From assembly GCA_947446855.1 (NCBI GenBank), contig CANFIH010000002.1, positions 1 through 64,000 on the forward strand: DNA of 64,000 nucleotides, written 5' to 3'. A program made the position numbers and the translations under genes. Below the pieces are notes generated by a model, which was given only the letters and a program-made list of their open reading frames with translations, was not told the origin of the DNA and did not search any database. The stretch comes from Burkholderiales bacterium (GTDB lineage Bacteria > Pseudomonadota > Gammaproteobacteria > Burkholderiales > Burkholderiaceae_C). Positions 17,183-25,271 of this stretch are shown here, in pieces (the stretch's first letter is position 1; every line of letters starts with the position of its first letter).

Positions 17183-18082
17183 TTAAGCAGCGACCTCGTA
17201 ACCCGCTGCGGCCATCACGCGCAGCAATTCCTTGTGGCCGATCTGGGCCATCTTCAGCGGGGGATTGGGTTTGGGATCCTGCTCGGCCTCGACCACAAAC
17301 CAGCCTTCATAGCCGTGCGATGCCAGGCGTTTGACGATGGATTCAAAGTCCAGTGAGCCGTCGCCGGGCACGGTAAACGCACCCTTCAGCACGGCATCCA
17401 GAAAGCTCTCCTTGCTGCGGTCCAGTCCGTCCACCACGCTGCGGCGAATGTCCTTGGCGTGGACATGGCTGATGCGCTTGGCATGCTTGTCGATGACGCG
17501 CAAGACATCGCCGCCCGCAAAGGCCATGTGGCCGGCATCAAACAACAGGGGCAGGGTGGAGCCGGAATGCTTCATCATCAGATCCAGGTCTTCTTCCGTC
17601 TCGATGGGTGCTGCCATGTGGTGGTGGAAGGCAATGGGCATGCCCTGCTCGGTGCACCACTCGGCAAATTCGGTCATCTTGCGCGCGTAGACCTTGATCT
17701 GGTCTTCGGACAGTTTGCGCCTGGTGTTCAGCGGCGCGTTGCGATTGCCCTGGATGGTGCCTGCGGTTTCACCGTAGACGATGCAGGGGGCACCCAGGGC
17801 CTTGAAGGTGGCGATCTGTTGCGCAATGCGGTCTTTTTCACGTGCGACTTCCGAGTCCAGCAGCAGACCGGAGTACCAGCCACCGCAGAGGCGGATGTCG
17901 TGCGCCTGGAGGATGGGGCCCAGCACGGCGGCGTCCTGGGGGAACTTTCCACCGGTTTCTATGCCCGTGAAGCCGGCCGAGCGCGCCTCGCTCAGGCAGG
18001 TCTCCAGGCTGACATCGCCACCGAGTTCGGGCAGATCATCGTTGGACCAGGCGATCGGTGCGATTCCAAGTTTTGCTTTCAT
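17183..18082 (-). CDS. iolE: Inosose dehydratase-like protein (IolE paralog 2)
   Basis: A 299-residue TIM-barrel protein of the IolE family, which dehydrates 2-keto-myo-inositol to a diketone. The opening MKAKLGIAPIAWSNDDLPEL is the IolE hallmark. Metal ligands are expected at E105 (VYGETAG), D182 and H185 (LFDAGHM), H206, H208 and D211 (SHVHAKD) and a C-terminal glutamate in VVEAEQDP. The ATG at 18082 has AGGAATCG just upstream; the longer reading to 18112 does not. It is transcribed alone, away from the regulator gene, and is a second copy beside the iolE in the iolCDEB operon. It may act on another inosose isomer. Confidence 0.85.
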   Translation of the reverse strand: MKAKLGIAPIAWSNDDLPELGGDVSLETCLSEARSAGFTGIETGGKFPQDAAVLGPILQAHDIRLCGGWYSGLLLDSEVAREKDRIAQQIATFKALGAPCIVYGETAGTIQGNRNAPLNTRRKLSEDQIKVYARKMTEFAEWCTEQGMPIAFHHHMAAPIETEEDLDLMMKHSGSTLPLLFDAGHMAFAGGDVLRVIDKHAKRISHVHAKDIRRSVVDGLDRSKESFLDAVLKGAFTVPGDGSLDFESIVKRLASHGYEGWFVVEAEQDPKPNPPLKMAQIGHKELLRVMAAAGYEVAA

Positions 18083-18171
18083 TTCGATTCCTAAGTAGGT
18101 GTGTGAGCGCAAGGCAAGATGTGAACCTGTGCCGTAAGCATCGGACAGGAGTACACGACTGCGAATTGTTT

Positions 18172-18206
18172 ATTGCAATATTTATAGATTGCGCAATTTT
18201 AATTGC
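18172..18206. promoter_or_regulatory. Tandem candidate RpiR/IolR operators between iolE and the regulator gene
   Basis: GCAATTTTAATTGC (18193-18206) is the fourth perfect GCAAT-N4-ATTGC copy. Directly beside it are ATTGCAAT (18172-18179) and a GCAAT-N8-ATTGC variant (18175-18192). The cluster lies in the 250-bp region separating the iolE paralog from the divergent regulator gene. Confidence 0.65.
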
Positions 18207-18208
18207 AA
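18181..18208 (-). promoter_or_regulatory. Promoter of the iolE paralog
   Basis: Reading leftward, TTGCAA (18208-18203), a 16-bp spacer and TATAAA (18186-18181) form a sigma-70 promoter. Candidate operator palindromes overlap the -35 and spacer and extend past the -10. Confidence 0.55.
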
Positions 18209-18296
18209 ATGGTCAATCTGTGCAATCCAGCGGAAAGCGACCTGTTCGTTTCCGGCCTCTCATGAGTCGCGGTGCCAAAAAATTCGCCGCTGGTCG

Positions 18297-18325
18297 TTCA
18301 CACGTTGCAATAAACGTTGTAAATT
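18297..18325 (+). promoter_or_regulatory. Promoter and imperfect operator of the RpiR regulator gene
   Basis: TTCACA (18297-18302), a 17-bp spacer and TAAATT (18320-18325) place the transcription start at or within a base or two of the ATG at 18333. No ribosome-binding site is visible, so a leaderless mRNA is possible. An imperfect operator GCAATAAACGTTGT (18307-18320) fills the spacer, suggesting autoregulation. Confidence 0.45.
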
Positions 18326-18332
18326 CAAAACC

Positions 18333-19220
18333 ATGCAACACGTAGACCCTCCCAAAGATTACGAAGAACTCATTCGAGTTATCCATGAACGCTACGAGGG
18401 CATGAGTAAGTCGTATCAATCGATTGCCGTGTATCTAACGCAGAACCCCAACGAAGTTGCAATCAAACCCGTCAACTCCATCGCGGAGACTTGTGGCATC
18501 CACGCGTCCAGTTTTGTTCGATTTGCACAGGCGCTGGGATACAAAGGATTTAAGGAACTGCAGCAGCTCTATCAGCAACGCTTGTCGACCGCTGCGCCCG
18601 GATTCAATGCCCGTGTGAAAGCCTTGCAATCAGAGCTTGCAGACCACAGCACAAAGTCCACTTTTCTTCAAGACCTGGTACACCGCGATATTGCATCCTT
18701 GCAGGAGTTGGTTGAGCTCACCTCTAAAGGCGATGTAGCCAAAGCCACCAAAATGATGGAGGTAGCCGACACCATTTACCTCATAGGCCAACTTCGCTCG
18801 GCACCGGTGGTGGAGTTGATGCGCTACGTACTCACGATGCTGGGTAAGCGCGCAGTGCTTTTGGATGCCAGTGGCGGTTTAACGACGCACATGGCCAACC
18901 TCATCCGACCACGCGACTTGCTGATCGCTGTGTCGTTCCGTTTTTACGCCAACGAAGTGGTGAATGTGGTGGAGAGTTGCGGCAATCGGCAGGTACCGAT
19001 CCTGGCCATTTCAGATTCAACACTCTCGCCATTGGCCAAGAATGCCGCGGTTCTGTTTACCGTGCCGGAGCACGAATACTCGTTTTCACGATCGCTCGCG
19101 GCCCCCATGTGTTTGGCCCAGGCCTTGATGGTGAACCTGGCCGCCAAACTGCAAAAACAGGTTGAACCAAGAATACCAACAGTCACTCAGCAGAAGCAGA
19201 AAAACCCGAGTGCGGGCTGA
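18333..19220 (+). CDS. iolR: RpiR/MurR-family transcriptional regulator, probable IolR
   Basis: A 295-residue regulator with an N-terminal RpiR-type helix-turn-helix (about 10-85; recognition region VNSIAETCGIHASSFVRFAQ, 47-66) and a C-terminal SIS sugar-isomerase-like domain (about 125-265) that binds a phosphorylated effector. RpiR-family repressors control inositol genes in rhizobia (Sinorhizobium IolR), where release by a pathway intermediate is known or proposed. Here the gene lies among inositol genes and next to several copies of a shared palindrome, so it is the obvious candidate to bind them. The start at 18333 gives the family N-terminus. The symbol is by context and family, not by proven orthology. 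Confidence 0.82.
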   Translation: MQHVDPPKDYEELIRVIHERYEGMSKSYQSIAVYLTQNPNEVAIKPVNSIAETCGIHASSFVRFAQALGYKGFKELQQLYQQRLSTAAPGFNARVKALQSELADHSTKSTFLQDLVHRDIASLQELVELTSKGDVAKATKMMEVADTIYLIGQLRSAPVVELMRYVLTMLGKRAVLLDASGGLTTHMANLIRPRDLLIAVSFRFYANEVVNVVESCGNRQVPILAISDSTLSPLAKNAAVLFTVPEHEYSFSRSLAAPMCLAQALMVNLAAKLQKQVEPRIPTVTQQKQKNPSAG

Positions 19221-19334
19221 TCTGCCTCTGAAGGTCGCATGCCTCGATGGGACCTGACTTTTTACCGATGCTGACCCTGCCGAGCCGAAAAAAAGGCAGA
19301 CCTCACCGGTCCATCCGACACCTTTGCCAAGGGC

Positions 19335-20159
19335 TTAAGCCTTGGCCAGCATCCACTCATGCACCGGGTCGTTCTTGAAGACCCAAAAGCGGTTCGGGCC
19401 GGCCATCACGTTCAGGTAATACAGGTCATAGCCATGCGGTGCGGTGACAGGGTGGTAGCCCCTGGGCACCATCACCACATCGTGGTCTTCCACGGCGCAG
19501 GCTTCGTCGATGCTGCGGTCGTCGGTGTAGACGCGCTGGAAGGCAAAGCCCTGCGGCGGGTTGAGGCGGTGGTAATAGACCTCCTCCAGCTGGGTCTCCA
19601 CCGGAGGCTGCTCCACATCGTGTTTGTGGGGCGGGTAGCTGGAGCTGTGGCTGGCCGGGGTGATCACTTCCACCACCAGCAGATGCGCGGCGCGCGGGTC
19701 GTCGTGCGGCAGGATGTCGCAGACATAGCGCGTGTTCGTGCCTTGCCCGCGCACGCTGCGGCGCATGGTGCTTGAATCGATCACAAACACCTCGGCCGAG
19801 CTGCCTTTGCCCGAGGGCGCGGTGCACAGGCCGACCTCGGCCACCGTGGTGGCGCCGGGCACATTGCCAAAGGTGACGGTCTTGCCAGCGGGCACATAGA
19901 CGGCCGCCGGCGAGACCTCTTCAAACACGCTGGTACGCGTGCCCAGCTTGGCGTAGGTGACGCCGTCCACGGTCACATCCACGGTGCCGGTCAGCACCAC
20001 CAGACAGAGCTCGCGCGAACCGGTATCCACGGTTTCGCTCTCAGAGGGGTTCAGGCGCACGGCCCGAAAGCCCACATGGGTCCAGCCCGCGCGCTCGGGT
20101 GTCACGTTGACGATTTCGCGGCCGCTAGGCGCGGCCTTGGCAAGTAAGGGGCTGACCAT
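19335..20159 (-). CDS. iolB: 5-deoxy-glucuronate isomerase
   Basis: A 274-residue IolB, a bicupin that converts 5-deoxy-D-glucuronate to 2-deoxy-5-keto-D-gluconate. The SSYPPHKHD stretch (about 175-183) with its two histidines, a glutamate in the TQLEEVYYHR region, and the histidine in TAPHGYDLYYLNVMAG supply the expected metal-binding site. AAAGGAG lies 6-7 bases before the ATG at 20159. It is the last gene of the leftward iolC-iolD-iolE-iolB operon, 12 bases after iolE. Length is typical. The gene converges on the regulator gene; I see no clear terminator in the 114 bases between them. Confidence 0.95.
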   Translation of the reverse strand: MVSPLLAKAAPSGREIVNVTPERAGWTHVGFRAVRLNPSESETVDTGSRELCLVVLTGTVDVTVDGVTYAKLGTRTSVFEEVSPAAVYVPAGKTVTFGNVPGATTVAEVGLCTAPSGKGSSAEVFVIDSSTMRRSVRGQGTNTRYVCDILPHDDPRAAHLLVVEVITPASHSSSYPPHKHDVEQPPVETQLEEVYYHRLNPPQGFAFQRVYTDDRSIDEACAVEDHDVVMVPRGYHPVTAPHGYDLYYLNVMAGPNRFWVFKNDPVHEWMLAKA

Positions 20160-20171
20160 GGTGCGGCTCCT

Positions 20172-21098
20172 TTAAGCGAGGCTGTCGACCAGGCCGCGCA
20201 GGGTATCGAACCCCTTCTTGGCGTATGCGTAACTGGGTGCCACGGCCGGGTCCTGCTCGGCTTCTACCACCAGCCAGCCCTCGTAGCCGGCGTTCTTCAA
20301 TACGGTGAGCGCTGCCATGTAATCGATGCTGCCGTCGCCGGGCACGGTGAAGGTGCCGTTGATCACGCCGTTCAAAAAGCTCCAGCTGTCGTTGCGGGCC
20401 TGGGCAATCACCGAGGTGCGCACGTCCTTGCAATGCACATGTACCACGCGCTTCACATGCTTTTCCAGCAGCGTCACGGGGTTGACCGCGCCGCCGAAGT
20501 AGGCGTGCCCGGTGTCAAACAACAGGAAGACCTTGGCCGGGTCGGTCAGGGCCATCAGCTTGTCCACATCGGCGGGGGACTCTACGTAGGCACCCATGTG
20601 GTGGTGGTAAGCCAGCTTGATGCCGTAGCTGCTGAGCAGGTGTTCGCCAAAGGCATTCAGGCGCTCGGCGTAAGCCTGCCACAGGGCTTCAGTTGCAAAG
20701 GTGGGGCGCTTGGACACGGGGGTGTCGATCTGTCCTTGCACGGTGCCGGCGCATTCGCCATAGACCACGACCTTGACGCCATTGAATTGCAGCTTGCTCA
20801 TATGCGCCTTGCAGCGTGCTATCTCGGCGGCCACCGCGTCGGCATTGCTCTGACCGGCTTGCACTTCGGCCAGAAAACCGGAGTACCAGCCGGACACGCA
20901 GGCCAGGCCGAATTCGTCCAGCTTGGCCTTCAGGCCGGGGCCGTCCTTGGGGAATTTGTTGCCCAGCTCAAAGCCTTCGTAGCCGATTTCCTTGCCTTCG
21001 CGCAAAGCGGTTTCCAGCGGGGTTTCGCCGCCCAGCGAGGGCAGGTCGTCGTTCATCCAGGACAGGGGGTTGATACCGATTTGTACGTTCCAGGTCAT
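20172..21098 (-). CDS. iolE: Myo-inosose-2 dehydratase
   Basis: A 308-residue IolE that removes water from 2-keto-myo-inositol to give 3D-trihydroxycyclohexane-1,2-dione. It begins MTWNVQIGINPLSWMNDDLP, the family signature. Metal-site residues are E119 region (VVYGECAG), the AYHHHMGAY stretch, LFDTGHAYF, VHVHCKD and VVEAEQDP. It lies between iolD and iolB in the classical gene order, so this is the copy expected to serve myo-inositol. The iolE-like gene at 17183 is a paralog with clear differences, for example WYSGFLAEVQAG here versus WYSGLLLDSEVA there. Confidence 0.94.
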   Translation of the reverse strand: MTWNVQIGINPLSWMNDDLPSLGGETPLETALREGKEIGYEGFELGNKFPKDGPGLKAKLDEFGLACVSGWYSGFLAEVQAGQSNADAVAAEIARCKAHMSKLQFNGVKVVVYGECAGTVQGQIDTPVSKRPTFATEALWQAYAERLNAFGEHLLSSYGIKLAYHHHMGAYVESPADVDKLMALTDPAKVFLLFDTGHAYFGGAVNPVTLLEKHVKRVVHVHCKDVRTSVIAQARNDSWSFLNGVINGTFTVPGDGSIDYMAALTVLKNAGYEGWLVVEAEQDPAVAPSYAYAKKGFDTLRGLVDSLA

Positions 21099-21165
21099 GT
21101 GCGTTCTCTTTAAAAAGGTGGGGTTGATCTTGTGTTGCGTGGCAGGTGTTGTGACGGTGCGTGCC

Positions 21166-23037
21166 TTACACGCGCTGGTCTTTTTTCGCGGCGAGGAAAC
21201 CGGCGTAGGCCTGGTTCACCTCAGGGCGCTCGGACACTTCCGGAATGCCCACTTCCCACCAGCATCCGCCCTCGCGGGTGACGCGGGTATGCGTGGTGTC
21301 AATCACCAGCACCTGGGTGCGTTTGGCAGCGCGGGCTTTCACCATCGCCGTCTTGAGTTCGGCCACGTTTTTGACATGCACGGCGTCGGCACCCATGGCT
21401 GCCGCGTGCATGGCGAAATCAATCTTGCTGGGCTCGCCCCCTTCGGGGATGCAGTCGTCCAGCATGTTGTTGAAGCTGGGGCTGCCGGTGGCGAGCTGCA
21501 GGCGTTCGATGCAGCCGTAGCCGCGGTTGTCCAGCACCACGACGATCAGCTTCTTGCCCAAGAGCACCGAGGTGGCCAGCTCGGAATTCATCATCATGTA
21601 GGAGCCGTCGCCCACCATCACAATCACTTCCTGCTCCGGGCGCGCCATCTTGGCACCGAGTGCGCCGGCGATCTCGTAGCCCATGCAGGAGTAGCCGTAT
21701 TCCATGTGGTAGTTGCCCGGCTTGCTGGCGCGCCAGAGCTTGTGCAATTCGGCCGGCAGGGTACCGGCGGCGCAGACCACCACGTCATGTTTGCCGCTGT
21801 CGCCGCCCGCGTCGTTGAGCGAGTCGCGCACCGCGCCCATCACTTCGGCGTCATAGGGCAGGGTGCCTGCGGCAGGCACGTGGGTCGTCAGTTCCGTGAC
21901 CTTCGCAACCCAGCCGGCAGCTCCCGCCCTGCAGCGCGTAGTCCACGCGGCATCGGCCTTCCATGCGCCCAGTGCGGCCGTGAGTTGCTCCAGCCCCACG
22001 CGCGCATCGGCCACCAGCGCGGTGCCACTCCATTTGCCGGCATCAAAGGGCTGCACGTTCAGGCTCAGCAATTTGGCCTTGGCAAACAGCGCGTGCGAGC
22101 CGGTGGTGAAGTCCTGCAGGCGCGTGCCCACCGCAAACACCACATCCGCCTCGCGCGCCAGCGCGTTGGCAGCAGGGCCGCCATCCACACCAATGCCGCC
22201 GACGTTGAGCGGGTGGTCCCAGGCCAAAGCACTCTTGCCGCCATGCGACTCGACCACCGGAATGCCGAACTGTTCGGCGAAGGCACTTAAGGCCTCGCAG
22301 GCCTGGCTGTAGAGCGCACCGCCACCGGCCACGATCATCGGCTGCCTGGCGCTCTTCAACAGCGCAGCGGCACGCGAGAGCTCAAACGCATCGGCAGGCG
22401 GGCGACGGAAGCGGATGACTTCCGGCGTGAAAAAGCTGGCCGGGTAATCAAACGCATGGGCCTGCACGTCCTGTGGCAGGGCCAGACAGACCGGGCCGCA
22501 GTTGGCCGGATCGGTCATCACCTGGATGGCACGCGGCAGGGCCGTGAGCAACTGCTCAGGGCGGCTGATGCGGTCGAAGTAACGGGTGACGGGCCGGAAG
22601 CAGTCGTTGGCCGACACATCGCCCTGTTGGAAGCTTTCCACCTGCTGCAGCACCGGATCGGGCGCGCGCGTGGCAAAGGTGTCGCCGGGCAAGAGCAGCA
22701 GCGGGATGCGGTTCACATGGGCCACGGCGGCGGCGGTGACCATGTTGGTGGCGCCTGGGCCTATGCTGCTGCACACGGCCATCATGCGCTGGCGCGTATG
22801 CGCCTTGGCATAGCCGATGGCCGCGTGGGCCATGCCCTGCTCGTTGTGGGCGCGGAAGGTGGGCAGCGCGGCGCGCTCGGCCCACAGGGCCTCGCCCATG
22901 CCGGCCACATTGCCGTGGCCGAATATGGTGAACACGCCGCCGCAATAGGGCTGGATGCTGCCGTCATCCATTTCCACGCGCAGGGCGGCCAGGTATTTCA
23001 CCAGGGCCTGGGCCATGGTCAGTCGAATTGTTGTCAT
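21166..23037 (-). CDS. iolD: 3D-(3,5/4)-trihydroxycyclohexane-1,2-dione acylhydrolase
   Basis: A 623-residue TPP-dependent IolD that hydrolyses the cyclic diketone to 5-deoxy-D-glucuronate. It retains the canonical TFRAHNEQGMAHAA stretch (60-73) with E66 as the TPP-activating glutamate, and the GDGSYMMMNSE TPP/Mg motif. The opening MTTIRLTMAQALVKYL is the usual family start. It sits 43 bases after iolC and 67 bases before iolE on one leftward transcript. It is the conventional counterpart of the divergent IolD at 3431. The CCWWEVGIPEVSER-type C-terminal signature (GGCWWEVGIPEVS) is also present. Confidence 0.95.
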   Translation of the reverse strand: MTTIRLTMAQALVKYLAALRVEMDDGSIQPYCGGVFTIFGHGNVAGMGEALWAERAALPTFRAHNEQGMAHAAIGYAKAHTRQRMMAVCSSIGPGATNMVTAAAVAHVNRIPLLLLPGDTFATRAPDPVLQQVESFQQGDVSANDCFRPVTRYFDRISRPEQLLTALPRAIQVMTDPANCGPVCLALPQDVQAHAFDYPASFFTPEVIRFRRPPADAFELSRAAALLKSARQPMIVAGGGALYSQACEALSAFAEQFGIPVVESHGGKSALAWDHPLNVGGIGVDGGPAANALAREADVVFAVGTRLQDFTTGSHALFAKAKLLSLNVQPFDAGKWSGTALVADARVGLEQLTAALGAWKADAAWTTRCRAGAAGWVAKVTELTTHVPAAGTLPYDAEVMGAVRDSLNDAGGDSGKHDVVVCAAGTLPAELHKLWRASKPGNYHMEYGYSCMGYEIAGALGAKMARPEQEVIVMVGDGSYMMMNSELATSVLLGKKLIVVVLDNRGYGCIERLQLATGSPSFNNMLDDCIPEGGEPSKIDFAMHAAAMGADAVHVKNVAELKTAMVKARAAKRTQVLVIDTTHTRVTREGGCWWEVGIPEVSERPEVNQAYAGFLAAKKDQRV

Positions 23038-23080
23038 GTTGTTTGTCTCTCCTGAAACTCTTTAGGCGACTGCCGCTACC

Positions 23081-25015
23081 CTAGCTGCGGCGGTTGCGCC
23101 AGGCGTCCACCAGCACGGTGTAGTTGGCGGCCACGCGGCTCACCAATGTAGCGTCGTCGATGCTGCCGCACAGCCAGGCCAGCGACTCGTCCATCCACAG
23201 GCTGCGGCCCACCATAAAGCCCTTGACGATGGGGTTGGTGGCGTTGCGGAAGCTGTCCACCAGATGCGCGATGGGCTGGTTCAGGCCCAGGATGACGGCG
23301 CCGCGGCAATGCGGGTCGCGCTCCTGCACCAGCCACTCCAGACCATGCCAACCGGCAGCGCTCATGGGCGCCAGCTTCCACCACTCGGGCTTGACGCCAA
23401 TGTTGTAAAAGCGCTTGACGGCGCGCAGCACGGCCGCGTCTTCCTGGCCCGCGACACTCAGCGCCTTGGGCAGGATGATTTCCAGCAACAGCTCGTTGCC
23501 ACTGGCGCGGGTGGCTTCCCACAGTTCCAGCACCTTTTGTTCCTGCTCCAGCCGCAATGCAAAGTGGTCGTCCGGGTGGTAGTGCACCAGGCACTTCACC
23601 ACCTGCTCGCTGGGCCAGTTAATGAGGGCGCTGCCGATGGAGCGCGTACCGTCAAAGCGCAGGGGGCGTGAACCCGGCAATTCCACCGGGCGGCCCACCC
23701 ACCAGCCGCGTCCGGTGGCGCTGGCCAATGCGTCGCGGCCATAGTCGCCACCGTCAATCAGCACTCCGGTCTGGCCCTGCATCTGGCGGCTGGTCTCTAC
23801 CTGTGCTGCGGCTTGTACCAGCAGCTTCTTGAGCGCGGGGATATGGGAATCATCGACACCCGCCTCACGCGCCATGTCATAGAACTGGCTGCGGTGGTCA
23901 AAGGCCATGACGCAGAGTTCGTCCCACGGCGGGCGCGCCGTGGTGACGCGGTGCAGATGGGCGAGTTGCTGGTCCGCATCCACCTTGGGGTTGCGGCTGC
24001 CGCTGAACCAATGATCCAGTTCGGTGGGGGTTGGCATGGCGGCCGAGCAGGCGTGGCGCGACACCACGATGGCGCCGCAGGCATTGGCAATCTTCGTGGA
24101 TTCGGCCCAGTCCTTGCCTTGCAACAGCGTGGCCATCAGGCCGGACAAAAATGCGTCACCGGCACCCAGCACGTTGAGCACCTCGACGCGCTCACCGCGG
24201 TAGGTGGTGGCATCGTCAATATGGGCGGGAATGTCACCTTCGATCACGCAGCAACCCAATGCGCCGCGCTTCACCACCAGCGTGGCCTTAGTCAAAGCGC
24301 GCACCGCCTTCAGGCTGGCGATGAGGTCGTCGCTCACACCGCCGGCGATAAAGAACTCTTCTTCCGTGCCCACCAGCAGATCAAAGTGCGGCAGCATTTC
24401 CTGCAGCTGCTGCGTCACATGGGCATCGGCCACATAGCGGTTCTCGCCAGCGCCGCGCGATGTCAGGCCCCACAGAACGGGGCGGTAATCGATGTCCAGC
24501 ACGCGCACCACGCCATGCTGGGCGGCGTAGTCCAAGGCCGTCTGCGAGGCTTTGCGGGTGGTGGGGGTGGAGAGGTGTGTGCCGGTAATGGCCAGGGCGC
24601 GGCATTGGGCAATGAAGGCTTCGTCAATCAGCGCGGCGTCCACCGCCATGTCGGCGCAGTTCTCGCGCACAAACAGCAGGGGGAAGGTGTCGCGGTCTTT
24701 CAGGCCCAGCAGCACCAGGGCCGTCAGGCGCTCGGGGTCGATCTGCACCTGGGAGGTGTCGCAGCCCTCGGCTTCCAGCGTTTGGGTGAGAAAGCGGCCC
24801 ATCTGCTCGTCGCCCACGCGGGCAATCATGGCGCTGCGCAGGCCCAGACGGGCCACGCCAAAGGCCAGGTTACCCGAGCTGCCGCCCAGGTACTTGGCCA
24901 TGGAGCGGGCGTCTTCCAGCTTGGCGCCGAATTGCTGCGCATACAGGTCCACCGCCAGGCGCCCCAGGCAGGCCAGGTCGTAACTGCGACCGGAAGGGAA
25001 ATTCAAGGTACTCAT
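23081..25015 (-). CDS. iolC: 5-dehydro-2-deoxygluconokinase fused to an aldolase-like DUF2090 domain
   Basis: A 644-residue two-domain protein typical of proteobacterial IolC. Residues about 10-325 are a PfkB-family kinase (YDLACLGRLAVDLYAQQFG near the start; the anion-hole motif GAGDAFLSGL near 287) that phosphorylates 2-deoxy-5-keto-gluconate. Residues about 345-640 are DUF2090, an aldolase-like TIM barrel thought to replace the separate IolJ, which cleaves the phosphorylated product to dihydroxyacetone phosphate and malonate semialdehyde. The ATG at 25015 begins MSTLNFPSGR; a longer reading to 25150 is unlike the family. No strong ribosome-binding site is seen. It leads the iolCDEB operon. 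Confidence 0.94.
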   Translation of the reverse strand: MSTLNFPSGRSYDLACLGRLAVDLYAQQFGAKLEDARSMAKYLGGSSGNLAFGVARLGLRSAMIARVGDEQMGRFLTQTLEAEGCDTSQVQIDPERLTALVLLGLKDRDTFPLLFVRENCADMAVDAALIDEAFIAQCRALAITGTHLSTPTTRKASQTALDYAAQHGVVRVLDIDYRPVLWGLTSRGAGENRYVADAHVTQQLQEMLPHFDLLVGTEEEFFIAGGVSDDLIASLKAVRALTKATLVVKRGALGCCVIEGDIPAHIDDATTYRGERVEVLNVLGAGDAFLSGLMATLLQGKDWAESTKIANACGAIVVSRHACSAAMPTPTELDHWFSGSRNPKVDADQQLAHLHRVTTARPPWDELCVMAFDHRSQFYDMAREAGVDDSHIPALKKLLVQAAAQVETSRQMQGQTGVLIDGGDYGRDALASATGRGWWVGRPVELPGSRPLRFDGTRSIGSALINWPSEQVVKCLVHYHPDDHFALRLEQEQKVLELWEATRASGNELLLEIILPKALSVAGQEDAAVLRAVKRFYNIGVKPEWWKLAPMSAAGWHGLEWLVQERDPHCRGAVILGLNQPIAHLVDSFRNATNPIVKGFMVGRSLWMDESLAWLCGSIDDATLVSRVAANYTVLVDAWRNRRS

Positions 25016-25115
25016 ACAGAGCGTTCCATCGGTTGTGAGGTAAATCGGTGAGCGCGCGGTTCGCGGCCGAGGTGACACAAGGCGGGCGTGCGAACCTGGT
25101 GCCACGGCATGCTGA

Positions 25116-25202
25116 ATTATAAAGAAATACCTTTCCTTGTGTTTATTCACTTAGAAAATATTTTCCTTTTTATTTCAAGGGCGCGGGCTTGCGTGGTGCA
25201 AT
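25116..25202 (-). promoter_or_regulatory. Promoter region of iolCDEB with two candidate regulator sites
   Basis: The 256-bp region 25016-25271 has no gene. Reading leftward, TATAAT lies at 25121-25116 with no good -35. Upstream is AGAAAATATTTTCC (25153-25166), a near match to GGAA-N6-TTCC, the motif I recall for Sinorhizobium IolR. Further out is a half-site, GCAATAAAC (25198-25206 on the + strand), identical in its first nine bases to the site before the regulator gene. No complete GCAAT-N4-ATTGC copy is present here. Confidence 0.4.
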
Positions 25203-25271
25203 AAACCTCTGATCGCAGCTGCCGGACTTTGCGCGCGCCGGGGCGCGGGGTGGCGACTACGCCATCGCCAA

